Source of the DNA: Pseudomonas sp. SID14000
GTDB lineage: Bacteria > Pseudomonadota > Gammaproteobacteria > Pseudomonadales > Pseudomonadaceae
Direction of reading: 5' to 3'
DNA length: 64,000 bases
Assembly: GCF_002165135.1 (NCBI RefSeq)
Contig: NZ_NFZQ01000006.1
Coordinates: 186,001 to 250,000, forward strand
Under the pieces are notes generated by a model that was given only the letters and a program-made list of their open reading frames with translations, was not told the origin of the DNA and did not search any database. How positions within the stretch are numbered: the first letter of the stretch is position 1; each line of letters begins with the position of its first letter. Below, piece by piece: positions 25,756 through 32,904 of this stretch. The translations under genes and the position numbers were made by a program.

Positions 25756-26757
25756 TTATATCAATTCCATGTTGTTGCGGTTTAGCAGGTCTTGTATCTG
25801 TTTTGTGAACTTGGCGCTGTCTGTGTCTGGGCGAGCAATCGTATCTTTTTCAAAGAAGCTGTGCTCGACCAGTTCTTCGTTATTAATGATGATCTGTGCG
25901 CAATTTCTGGAGAAATTCTCGATCAGCAGGCTGGCTGATATAACGCCGCGATAGACCTTCTCTCCGACGAACTCGTCATCTGCTCTTGCATAAATCGCAA
26001 TATGGTCTACGGAGTTGTCGTATTGGCAAAGCAAGCCGCCGTAGGTCGCAGGGCAAAGAACTCGTCCGCCTGTTTCGTAGAGATTTATCACAGGATTCTT
26101 TTTCAAGCGGGCCATGGGGCAGTTTTCCAGGTCGCTCTGCTTGATTTGGCTCTCATTGCTCTTCCACCAAGAACCTCCGAAGTAGGCGTCTTCATCTTGG
26201 GTGTCGAACAGATAGGGAGTGGTCAACGAGAACATGCCCTGATCCTCGGTGGTGAGGAACAGTGAATTTGTTTTTTTGAATACCTCGTCTATGTAATTTG
26301 GATGAGTTGACTTGAGAAGCTCAAGCCCGGAGCGGGTCCGTCGCATGATTTTTCTGAAGAGATCATTGCCTTTGGATTGCAAATGAATGGCTACCTTGTC
26401 TAAAGGTATTTCACTCGCTGCGAGTATGTTTTTATAGGCGGCAGGGATGTAAGCGATCTTCTTGTTGTGTTGAATGTCCTGGGTGATTTTTCGTCGTTCA
26501 TCGTTTCCTCCCTTGATGCCTATAAGGTCGGAAAGATACAAGTTTATCGATACGTTCTTGTTGTGATGCTTTAGGGCGTCATATAATTTAACGCCCAGTT
26601 TGAATGTCAGGGTCTCTGTCGGGCTGGGCTCTCCTTTTATACCGAAAGAATAGCCGTCGTGAGATGAAAATAAGGTGGTATGGCCACAGTCGATTACAAT
26701 GTTTTCTCTCAGGTTTTTCTGCGATGTAATGGTGTGAACTATTGAATCAATGTCCAT
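25756..26757 (-). CDS. uncharacterised 333-residue protein, middle gene of the alanine exporter-desulfurase operon
   Basis: I do not recognise a family. The protein is soluble with no signal or membrane segment. It opens with IVIDCGHTTLFSSHDG and has a mixed alpha/beta pattern, with a charged helical middle (GNDERRKITQDIQHNKK). Five cysteines are at about 24, 213, 235, 244 and 286; the 213-244 region (ENCPMARLKK to GRVLCPATYGGLLCQYD) is the likeliest active or metal/persulfide site. It lies between the exporter and desulfurase genes with gaps of 9 and 8 bases. Context suggests it accepts or uses the desulfurase sulfur, but that is inference. It is AT-rich like its neighbours. Confidence 0.7.
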   Translation of the reverse strand: MDIDSIVHTITSQKNLRENIVIDCGHTTLFSSHDGYSFGIKGEPSPTETLTFKLGVKLYDALKHHNKNVSINLYLSDLIGIKGGNDERRKITQDIQHNKKIAYIPAAYKNILAASEIPLDKVAIHLQSKGNDLFRKIMRRTRSGLELLKSTHPNYIDEVFKKTNSLFLTTEDQGMFSLTTPYLFDTQDEDAYFGGSWWKSNESQIKQSDLENCPMARLKKNPVINLYETGGRVLCPATYGGLLCQYDNSVDHIAIYARADDEFVGEKVYRGVISASLLIENFSRNCAQIIINNEELVEHSFFEKDTIARPDTDSAKFTKQIQDLLNRNNMELI

Positions 26758-26766
26758 GTTGTCTTC

Positions 26767-27228
26767 TCAGTTCAGGTTGAATAGCTTGTTTCTGATGAAC
26801 GCCCGGTAAATTCCATAGGGCCTGCCAACAAAGCCCGCAATAATGCAGAATATCAGGGCGGCCTTGATGGCCTGCATTAACGTTGCGCCACTTATGGTCA
26901 TGTTGATCATGTAGAGAGGCAGTTCAAATGAGAGGTAGGCCAGCGTATCAACGAGGTAAGGTTTCAGGCCTTTGTCACTGTCGGAAATCCCGAATTTTTT
27001 AAAGATGTAATCGCGCCATATGCCAAAGGGGCGGGCAGTGCTGGTGATGATGAACAGTCCTACGAGTCGGGCGCTTAGATGCGTGCTGAGTGTCATCTGC
27101 GCAAAGCCAAGTTCGATAGGCAAGGAAATAAAGTAGCAAAATGTATTCAGTGCGAAGGTGTCTGCCCAGAAATTCTTTAAAGGCTGGCTACTTTTTTCTA
27201 TGGGTAATTCGTTGTCTGTAGATAGCAT
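26767..27228 (-). CDS. alaE: AlaE-family L-alanine exporter
   Basis: A 153-residue inner membrane protein from the ATG at 27228 (GAGGTCAACC precedes it). The layout matches E. coli AlaE (149 residues) with about four transmembrane helices. Shared segments are FWADTFALNTFCYF at the start, ARPFGIWRDYIFKKFG, VDTLAYLSFELPLYMINM and GRPYGIYRAFIRNKLF at the end. AlaE exports L-alanine by proton exchange. Being first in an operon that ends in a cysteine desulfurase, it could remove the alanine that enzyme releases. AT-rich and foreign-looking. Confidence 0.8.
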   Translation of the reverse strand: MLSTDNELPIEKSSQPLKNFWADTFALNTFCYFISLPIELGFAQMTLSTHLSARLVGLFIITSTARPFGIWRDYIFKKFGISDSDKGLKPYLVDTLAYLSFELPLYMINMTISGATLMQAIKAALIFCIIAGFVGRPYGIYRAFIRNKLFNLN

Positions 27229-28004
27229 GGTTGACCTCAAACTTTTCTTGATGGAGTATGGCCGTCAATAGGGGATCCGTGGCTGCTGTGTTGCGCAACT
27301 TTTGGCGCAATACGTATGGGGTGGTTGGTTCGCGATTTATTCGGAGGAGGGAGTGTTCTCTAGAAGTGGTAGTCCCGTCGGCTTTTTGAGGCGGGGCACT
27401 TTCGTCGAGATTGCAATGGTGGGTAAGATAAAGACGCGATAGAGATAGGCTTTTGGAGTGATAGCAAGCATGTGAATGGACCGTCCATTGGTCGTAACGC
27501 TTAAAGCACCATGGGCCACGATCGAGTATTTAGGCAGTTGATCGCGCCAGATTGTTTTAGCTGTGAATCATATTTAATGATTTGTGTGGCTAAATGGATG
27601 ACTTTCGCAGAGTGCAGTATGTTGAGGGTTGGGATGTATTAACATAAATGCCTCCATGGCAGCGATGCTCTACTGTGGCAGTACTCTAATCCATGAAATA
27701 CAGCGTCGTCTACCCCTGTGCTTAGCGCTGTGTGGTGCACGGAAGCAGAGCCGTTTGATTGATCTCTTATACCTTAGATATTCATATTTAATTAAATTCG
27801 TAAGGATCACCAATAATCTCGGTATGGCTTCTGTTTTATTGCGCAAATTACCTTTCGTTACTGGCGATTCGCAATTTTTCACCCTGGGTTCTGCTTGGAG
27901 TCAGTTTCTGTGTAGGACAGGAGTGGGTCCACGCAATCCAGGGCCATCCCGATGCAACCTGCGCTGGATGCGGGGCATCGGGATGTCTTGCCGGCTGCCT
28001 GGGG
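27229..28004. other. gene-poor AT-rich spacer of the island
   Basis: No convincing gene in 776 bases. A 60-codon minus frame (27337-27519), a 70-codon minus frame and a 134-codon plus frame exist but lack family motifs and clear ribosome binding sites. An inverted repeat ttgcgcaacttttggcgcaa (27291-27310) lies 63 bases upstream of alaE and may be its operator. A hairpin, catcccgatgc/gcatcgggatg, at about 27944-27985 lies downstream of the alginate lyase gene on the minus strand. Confidence 0.6.
27291..27310. promoter_or_regulatory. inverted repeat upstream of the alaE operon
   Basis: ttgcgc and gcgcaa arms separated by 8 bases, about 63 bases before the alaE start. It is the only clear symmetrical element in this promoter region and is a candidate operator. 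Confidence 0.35.
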
Positions 28005-28679
28005 TCAGGCATGGATCAGCGAGAGTTCGCTGATGATGCAGATCGAGCCGTCATCGGCGGGCGTTGTATCGGTGTAGTCCACCTGGTTGTAGACCCCACC
28101 GTGGAACTCGAATAGCCGTGAAGCCCAGGTGCTGTCGAACTGTAGATCGCCGGACGAACCGGCCACACCGTTGCACTTGGCCGTCACGTTGATCACGCCT
28201 GCCGAGGTGGCGTGGATGCTCACCTCGAACTTCGCTCCCAGCGGCACCCCCTTCAGCACGGTCGAGTTCACCGGGTCAGTCTGGTTGTAGGTCCGTCGAA
28301 ATCCCAAGGTGATGTCGCCCTTCTTCCAGAACACCTTCACGGGCGGGCTGTCGTCCCCGTATACATGCATCTGCGCGATGACCACCTTCTGCGCCCAGTT
28401 GACCTTGGTCAGCGTCATTTCCTGGCGGTTCCAGTGGTCCTTGGCGTGATCCAGGGGCCAGTATTCCGGTTCTGACCATTCGCAGCGGGTCCTGCGGGTG
28501 CTCTTGCTCGAAGCGCCTTTGGTGGGAGCAAACAACTGAATCGAACCATCGCTGAGCGCTGTCACGTAGCTCGGGTATCGAGCAAGCGCTTCGGTGCCGG
28601 TGAGTTCGGTCGCTACGGGGTTGATCGACGATACGGCTACCGGAACAGCGATTGTGAGGTTGCTGATATCTACGCTCAT
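28005..28679 (-). CDS. PL7-family alginate lyase (no signal peptide)
   Basis: A 224-residue polysaccharide lyase family 7 beta-jelly-roll enzyme. The three PL7 motifs are recognisable though modified: RxE(L)R as TRRTRCEWSEPEYWP, QIH as VVIAQMHVYGDD with the catalytic His, and the YxxGxYNQ box as FEFHGGVYNQVDY with the catalytic Tyr. PL7 enzymes beta-eliminate guluronate/mannuronate linkages in alginate. No signal peptide is visible (MSVDISNLTIAVPVAVSS), so export would need lysis or a non-classical route. It sits beside a phage-like repressor module, and its upstream region holds that repressor's operator motif (28748-28762). Confidence 0.8.
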   Translation of the reverse strand: MSVDISNLTIAVPVAVSSINPVATELTGTEALARYPSYVTALSDGSIQLFAPTKGASSKSTRRTRCEWSEPEYWPLDHAKDHWNRQEMTLTKVNWAQKVVIAQMHVYGDDSPPVKVFWKKGDITLGFRRTYNQTDPVNSTVLKGVPLGAKFEVSIHATSAGVINVTAKCNGVAGSSGDLQFDSTWASRLFEFHGGVYNQVDYTDTTPADDGSICIISELSLIHA

Positions 28680-28747
28680 GGGGGAACTCCTGGATAAAGA
28701 TGACGGTTTGCGCTACAGCAGCACGGAGGCGGCTGTCGGAATGAAAT

Positions 28748-28762
28748 TTAGCCGTACGCTAA
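28748..28762. promoter_or_regulatory. repressor operator upstream of the alginate lyase
   Basis: TTAGC-CGTAC-GCTAA, the same 15-base architecture as the two sites beside the S24 repressor gene (30123, 30172). It lies 69 bases upstream of the lyase start codon. A second inverted repeat (atttcgcc/ggcgaaaa, 28792-28826) is close by. Confidence 0.65.
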
Positions 28763-28884
28763 TCATCGGTCAATAGCTATGAGCTAAAATTATTTCGCCG
28801 GGCGACAAATTACCTGTTGGCGAAAATTTTCTGCAGCGGGGGCTTTACGCTGGATTTGGCGGTGAGATAAGCTTTCCTTGAATA

Positions 28885-28900
28885 CTGTACGAATATACAG
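28885..28900 (+). promoter_or_regulatory. LexA (SOS) box before DUF1654
   Basis: CTGTACGAATATACAG keeps the CTGT-N8-ACAG consensus of LexA operators exactly. It ends 16 bases before the DUF1654 start codon, so the gene should be induced by DNA damage. Confidence 0.85.
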
Positions 28901-28916
28901 CTATCAGGATAAGAAT

Positions 28917-29240
28917 ATGTCTAACCACATGAAGTCGACGCCCCATCAGCGCCAGGAAATAACCGGAATAGAGCGCCTTAGCTTGCGGGTGTCAGCGATG
29001 ATCAACCACCCGCTCGCGCAGACGCAGCGCTGGGTGACGGTGCATCGTCTGGATACCGACGGTGATGCTGAATGGGAGGAGGTGATGGGCCTGTTGGCCG
29101 AGACGCCCGAGTTGGAGCTGACCTTCAACGACGACGAGAGTGTGACGGTGCGCTGGGAGCGTAGCAGCGTGGAGGAGCGTGACGACTTTGTCGTCGAGCA
29201 GGACAGCGAACAGCAGGTTGAGGAGGCGGCACCTTTCTGA
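28917..29240 (+). CDS. DUF1654 family protein, SOS-controlled
   Basis: A 107-residue Pseudomonas protein of the DUF1654 family. It has a conserved core ITGIERLSLRVSAMINHPLA, then VHRLDTDGDAEWEEVMGLLAE and LTFNDDESVTVRW, and an acidic tail. The start follows AGGATAAG. A perfect LexA box overlaps the promoter. Relatives such as P. aeruginosa PA0922 are also SOS genes. Function is unknown. Confidence 0.85.
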   Translation: MSNHMKSTPHQRQEITGIERLSLRVSAMINHPLAQTQRWVTVHRLDTDGDAEWEEVMGLLAETPELELTFNDDESVTVRWERSSVEERDDFVVEQDSEQQVEEAAPF

Positions 29241-29246
29241 GCATCA

Positions 29247-29273
29247 GAAAAAGCCCGCCGGAGTGGCGGGCTT
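29247..29273. terminator. bidirectional terminator
   Basis: Arms aagcccgcc and ggcgggctt with a 5-base loop and flanking A/T-rich tails, between the convergent DUF1654 and repressor genes. Confidence 0.85.
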
Positions 29274-29277
29274 CGCT

Positions 29278-30102
29278 TCATACAAGGTGCGCATTCCATA
29301 CCAGCAGTACCCTGGCCTGGATATAGGTCTCTTCCCGGCGAATCATGCGATCTTTGTGTCGTGAGTTGTCGGAAATCATCTCGAAATGGTCCTCGTCCGC
29401 GATTTGTAGCCGCTTGATGTAGATGTGGTCGCCCCACGAGAAGAAGTAGATTCCATCGCCGACGAACTCGCGGATGCTGACATCCACGATCAGAGGGTCG
29501 CGGTGCTTGATGGTCGGTTCCATCGACTGGCCCCAGCCGGTCACCATCTTCAGGTGGTGGTGCTCGCTGAACTCCACGCCCAGCTCGCGCAGGTGGCTTG
29601 GGCTGACGCGAACATCCTTGAACATCTCGGGGTAGTCGTGGGGGATCTGACCACCGCCCATGGCCGCCCGAACGTCGTAGTGGGCGATCCATACTTCGTC
29701 ACCCACCAGGCCTGGCCGAACATGTTCAGCCTTCACCAGCGTCGAGTCTGCCGGCTCCTCGGCGGCGGCCAGTAGCCTTTGCCGGGTTTCTTCGGGGATG
29801 CCTCTGCCGCTTCTGGCAAGCATCTGCTTGACCAGGTCGGCCGCTGAAAGCTTGCTGTCGCCAGTCTCGGTTGGCGCCTGCGCCTGGTCGCCCGCTGCCA
29901 TTGCGTCGAACCATCCCCGCGGCAAGCCTTCGATGCCCTCGATTCTGCGGGCCACGTCATCGCCCAGGTTCTTCGCTGTCTTGTCCGAAAGAATCTGGCT
30001 CAGGTGCGCAGGCGCCATCCCCCAGCGCTCCGCGCAGGATCCCTTTCTCTGGCTGCCGATCAGCTTGACCAGGTTGTGCTTGCGAATTTCGTAGATGTCC
30101 AT
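29278..30102 (-). CDS. phage-type repressor: HTH plus S24 peptidase-like domain
   Basis: A 274-residue protein of the CI/LexA-like class. Residues about 1-60 form a helix-turn-helix (KGSCAERWGMAPAHLSQIL). The C-terminal third is an S24 domain with the nucleophile segment GQSMEPTIKHRDPLIVD and the lysine in HIYIKRLQ, so self-cleavage with RecA in the SOS response is plausible. The start is taken at 30102, since the alternative at 30114 has no better ribosome binding site. Its own promoter region holds two TTAGC-N5-GCTAA operators, and a third precedes the alginate lyase gene. Confidence 0.88.
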   Translation of the reverse strand: MDIYEIRKHNLVKLIGSQRKGSCAERWGMAPAHLSQILSDKTAKNLGDDVARRIEGIEGLPRGWFDAMAAGDQAQAPTETGDSKLSAADLVKQMLARSGRGIPEETRQRLLAAAEEPADSTLVKAEHVRPGLVGDEVWIAHYDVRAAMGGGQIPHDYPEMFKDVRVSPSHLRELGVEFSEHHHLKMVTGWGQSMEPTIKHRDPLIVDVSIREFVGDGIYFFSWGDHIYIKRLQIADEDHFEMISDNSRHKDRMIRREETYIQARVLLVWNAHLV

Positions 30103-30122
30103 GAGGCGAAGCATGCCAGTGT

Positions 30123-30137
30123 TTAGCTAACTGCTAA
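30123..30137. promoter_or_regulatory. repressor operator 1
   Basis: TTAGC-TAACT-GCTAA, 21 bases upstream of the repressor start. An additional half site (AAGCTAAAT) lies at 30147-30155. Confidence 0.65.
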
Positions 30138-30171
30138 ATGTGCGCAAAGCTAAATTTATCTTGCTGTAATA

Positions 30172-30186
30172 TTAGCCGTAGGCTAA
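30172..30186. promoter_or_regulatory. repressor operator 2
   Basis: TTAGC-CGTAG-GCTAA, with arms extendable to TTAGCC/GGCTAA. It lies between the repressor and the rightward gene at 30266, so the repressor may control both directions. Confidence 0.65.
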
Positions 30187-30265
30187 ATTTACTATGCAAG
30201 CAAGGAAAGCCACCGAGAAGCTGTTCTCCAGGGCTTACGAAATCACTATCCGTAATGAGGTTTTC

Positions 30266-30631
30266 ATGGATCCGACGGACCTCGGCCCGGGCACCGTCAC
30301 CTGGCTGGGCGGAACGGGCACCGTGTTGCTGGGTGCATTCCTCTGGCTGCGCAAGTGGCTGTCCAGGGATGCGGCCGACCGTGCGATGGACACCGCTGAT
30401 ATTGGCGTGGTCCGGCGCCTGAACGAGCTGCTCGATATCGAGCGTGACGCCCGAAGAGAAGCGCAGGCCAGGGCCGATCAGTTTGCCAAGGAGCGCAATG
30501 AGCTGGTGGTAACCGTAGGGCGCCTGGAAGGCAAGATCGAAGCGCTGACCAGTCGTCGCGGCCATCTCCCCCGGCAAGTCACCGTCCAGGGCGAGGGGAT
30601 CGCCCGCCTGCGCGGGAAGCAGGGTGAGTGA
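30266..30631 (+). CDS. small membrane-anchored coiled-coil protein
   Basis: A 121-residue protein. The start at 30266 follows GAGGTTTTC; an ATG at 30194 has no ribosome binding site. There is one hydrophobic helix (VTWLGGTGTVLLGAFLWL, about 10-27), then a basic patch and a long charged coiled coil (about 45-95). It resembles small holin/spanin-like or pyocin-region proteins but carries no diagnostic motif. It is divergent from the repressor behind a shared operator region, the position of a regulated early or lysis gene. Confidence 0.6.
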   Translation: MDPTDLGPGTVTWLGGTGTVLLGAFLWLRKWLSRDAADRAMDTADIGVVRRLNELLDIERDARREAQARADQFAKERNELVVTVGRLEGKIEALTSRRGHLPRQVTVQGEGIARLRGKQGE

Positions 30632-30831
30632 AGGCGGCCCGCAAGACAGATTCTGTTCACGCCCATGCTATGGACTGCTTCTGTGTGGAGACAGCATGGC
30701 TTGATCAGATTCTGCCGCTGCCGGGGGCGCTCGATCTCACAGGCGCCACACAACTCTCGGCAAGCAAAAAAAAAGACCCGCCAGGTAGGCGGGCCAGAAG
30801 GGCGTAGGGAGCAACGCACAACAAATACGGG
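30632..30831. other. intergenic region at the right island edge
   Basis: Two cagattctg copies and a partial REP core (ggcgctcgatctcac, shared with the 63.5 kb repeat) are found here, followed by a terminator. No gene is seen. Confidence 0.4.
30766..30795 (-). terminator. rho-independent terminator
   Basis: Hairpin arms acccgcc/ggcgggt with a run of nine A on the plus strand, i.e. nine U on the minus-strand transcript of the 60-residue gene. Confidence 0.85.
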
Positions 30832-31014
30832 TCAGGCGACCAGGGTGCCTGGTTGCAACTGTTCGACCAGTGCCTGGGCCGAGGCGAGGGTCGGCATCGG
30901 GCCGCTTACGGCTTCGCCGTTGCGTACCAGGTACCAGCACGCCAGCAGACCCTGCTCACGCAGTGAGTTGGGGACGGCACTGCCGACAACGGACATGATC
31001 TGGATAGTGGCCAT
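30832..31014 (-). CDS. small conserved hypothetical protein
   Basis: A 60-residue protein with a strong ribosome binding site (AGGAGGTCCCC) and a textbook terminator, so it is very likely real. Sequence features are IMSVVGSAVPNSLREQG, then CWYLVRNGEAVSGPMPTLASAQALVEQL. The WYLVRNGE segment looks like a small beta-strand domain. No known family or function. Confidence 0.75.
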   Translation of the reverse strand: MATIQIMSVVGSAVPNSLREQGLLACWYLVRNGEAVSGPMPTLASAQALVEQLQPGTLVA

Positions 31015-31108
31015 GGGGACCTCCTGTAAAACATGGCCCTACCTTACGCAGCAGCCGGGACGGTTTGAAATTAACTTCCTCGATAGTGGTCATTGGTTCT
31101 ATCAACAT

Positions 31109-31453
31109 TTACCAGCGCGGCGGGCCGTAATACACCGGCGGCGGGCCGTAGTAGGTGCGGTAGCCGGGGGGCGGTGGCGCTGGCGCGTAGTACGGCTGGT
31201 AGTACACCGGCGGTGGCGGTGGTTGCACGTACACCGGTGGCGGCGCGTAATAGACCGGCTGGCGCTCGACGTACACCGTACGGTCACGTCCGCCATAAAC
31301 CGTCGCCCCGACCACGGCGCCAACCACGGCCGCACCCAGCAGCGGTCCCGGGCCATACCAACCGCCATGGCCATGGCCGCCGTGGGCGACAGCGGGCGCG
31401 CTGATGGCCAGAGCACCGACCAGCAGGGCGATTCCGGGAATGTGACGGTTCAT
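31109..31453 (-). CDS. exported glycine/proline/tyrosine-rich protein
   Basis: A 114-residue exported protein with a signal peptide (MNRHIPGIALLVGALAISAPAVA), then HGGHGHGGWYGPGP and a short hydrophobic glycine-rich segment (LLGAAVVGAVVGATVYGG) resembling the glycine-zipper proteins of the outer membrane. The C-terminal half is repetitive PPPVYY/PPPxYY sequence. The start at 31453 follows GAGGGTTTC. Probably structural or envelope-associated; function unknown. Confidence 0.75.
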   Translation of the reverse strand: MNRHIPGIALLVGALAISAPAVAHGGHGHGGWYGPGPLLGAAVVGAVVGATVYGGRDRTVYVERQPVYYAPPPVYVQPPPPPVYYQPYYAPAPPPPGYRTYYGPPPVYYGPPRW

Positions 31454-31615
31454 AAAGAAACCCTCGCAAGGACACCCCAAGTGTGGGGTCCTATTAATAT
31501 GACTCCACTCTTCGTCAGCTGAGCACGGGGGAACGGTAAAGGTTGTGTAAGGGACGACCAGCGGTCACCTCTGTTACGCTGAACAAACGTTTCAGTTATG
31601 ACAAAGGAGCAGGTT

Positions 31616-32437
31616 ATGTCGACAATTCCCAGCAGAGACACCGTGCTGTGTATCTCCCTGGCCGGCCGCCCCGGCACCTTTGGTGTAAGGTTCCACAACC
31701 ACCTGTACCAGCAGTTGGACCTGGACTTCTACTACAAGGCCATGCGCACCGACGACCTGCCGGCGGCGGTGGCAGGGATCCGCGCTTTGGGTATCCGCGG
31801 TTGCGGGGTATCGATGCCGTACAAGGAAGCCTGCATGGCCCTGGTTGACGAGATAGACCCGTCGGCGGCGGCCATCGAGGCGGTCAATACCCTGGTCAAT
31901 AGCAATGGTCACCTCAAGGCCTACAACACCGATTACCTGGCCGTACGCCAGTTACTTGAACAGCACAAGGTCGACCCGACAACGGCGTTTGCCTTGCGCG
32001 GCAGTGGTGGCATGGCCAAGGCTGTGGCTAGCGCCTTGCGAGATGCCGGGTTCGCTGAAGGCATCATCGTTGCGCGTAATGAGCAGGCCGGGCGGCAGCT
32101 GGCGGATGTGTGTGGTTATCGCTGGGTATCGGAGCTGGGGGACCTGTGCCCACCCATGCTGGTGAACGTGACGCCGATCGGCATGGCGGGCGGGCCGGAC
32201 GCCGAGGCGTTGGCATTTTCCGAGAACGCCATCGCTGCGGCGGAGCGGGTGTTCGATGTGGTGGCGATGCCGGAATGCACACCGTTGATCCGGCGTGCGC
32301 AGGCGTTGGGCAAGCCGGTGATCACCGGGCTGGAGGTGATTGCGCTGCAGGCGCTGGAGCAGTTCGTGCTGTACACCGGAGTGCGACCGACTCGGGCGCA
32401 GGTGGAGGCGGCGGTGGCGTACGCCCGGGATATCTGA
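31616..32437 (+). CDS. shikimate dehydrogenase-like protein (AroE family)
   Basis: A 273-residue NAD(P)-dependent dehydrogenase of the AroE/YdiB family. It has the substrate region GCGVSMPYKEACMALVD (the conserved VTxPxK lysine is retained as MPYK), AVNTLVNSNGHLKAYNTDY with the catalytic Asp, and a Rossmann region FALRGSGGMAKAVASALRDAG. The usual GAGGA nucleotide loop is GSGGM. The start at 31616 follows GGAGCAGGTT rather than the upstream ATG at 31598. It is not in an aromatic-pathway operon, so it is probably a paralogue rather than the main AroE. Confidence 0.85.
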   Translation: MSTIPSRDTVLCISLAGRPGTFGVRFHNHLYQQLDLDFYYKAMRTDDLPAAVAGIRALGIRGCGVSMPYKEACMALVDEIDPSAAAIEAVNTLVNSNGHLKAYNTDYLAVRQLLEQHKVDPTTAFALRGSGGMAKAVASALRDAGFAEGIIVARNEQAGRQLADVCGYRWVSELGDLCPPMLVNVTPIGMAGGPDAEALAFSENAIAAAERVFDVVAMPECTPLIRRAQALGKPVITGLEVIALQALEQFVLYTGVRPTRAQVEAAVAYARDI

Positions 32438-32442
32438 CTACT

Positions 32443-32553
32443 CCTGTACCGGCCCTTTTGCGGGTAAACCCGCTCCCACAGGGATAGCGCCGTTGCTACA
32501 TGCCGGCGCTATCCCTGTGGGAGCGGGTTTACCCGCGAAAGGGCCGGTACAGG
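32443..32553. repeat. paired REP element (inverted)
   Basis: cctgtaccggcccttttgcg with gggtaaacccgctcccacaggg and its complement about 25 bases later, between the convergent shikimate dehydrogenase-like and 80-residue genes. Confidence 0.9.
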
Positions 32554-32565
32554 CAACAACAAGAA

Positions 32566-32808
32566 TCAGAACACCTTGTGCCCTTCATCCAGCTGCTGGT
32601 CGACCAGCGCCCGGCCATGGGCCAGCGACACATGCTGCGCGTTCTCAAGGTCGGAGAAGAACTTCATAGGCATCGACATGCGCTTGCTGGTGTGCCCGTC
32701 GGGGTCGGTGATCAGGCACCCGGCGGCATAGGGCAGAGGGGAGTCGGGGTGGGGCATCACGCTGGCGGTGATGGTGTGCTTGCGGTATTCACAGTGAAGA
32801 GATTGCAT
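32566..32808 (-). CDS. small conserved hypothetical protein
   Basis: An 80-residue protein from the ATG at 32808 (AAGGACG before it; the frame extends to 32856 without a ribosome binding site). Features are YRKHTITASVMPHPDSPLPY, then GCLITDPDGHTSKRMSM and KFFSDLENAQHVSLAHGRALVD. It resembles small Pseudomonas proteins of unknown function. No signal or membrane segment. Confidence 0.7.
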   Translation of the reverse strand: MQSLHCEYRKHTITASVMPHPDSPLPYAAGCLITDPDGHTSKRMSMPMKFFSDLENAQHVSLAHGRALVDQQLDEGHKVF

Positions 32809-32904
32809 CGTCCTTACCTCGCTGTGGCATGTGAAGCAGTTACCTTCGTATACCACAGCAAGGGGCCGGAAGTTCCCGGCCCGACGAGCGAGCGGCTATA
32901 ACGC

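Noticed and set aside
27337..27519. 60-codon minus-strand frame in the island spacer
   Set aside because: No recognisable motif, no clear ribosome binding site, and located in a region without coding bias.
27629..28033. 134-codon plus-strand frame
   Set aside because: Unusual composition, no family similarity, and it runs into the 3' end of the alginate lyase gene on the other strand.
30665..31522. 285-codon plus-strand frame
   Set aside because: Arises opposite the repetitive proline/tyrosine-rich gene and the small 60-residue gene; no start signal.
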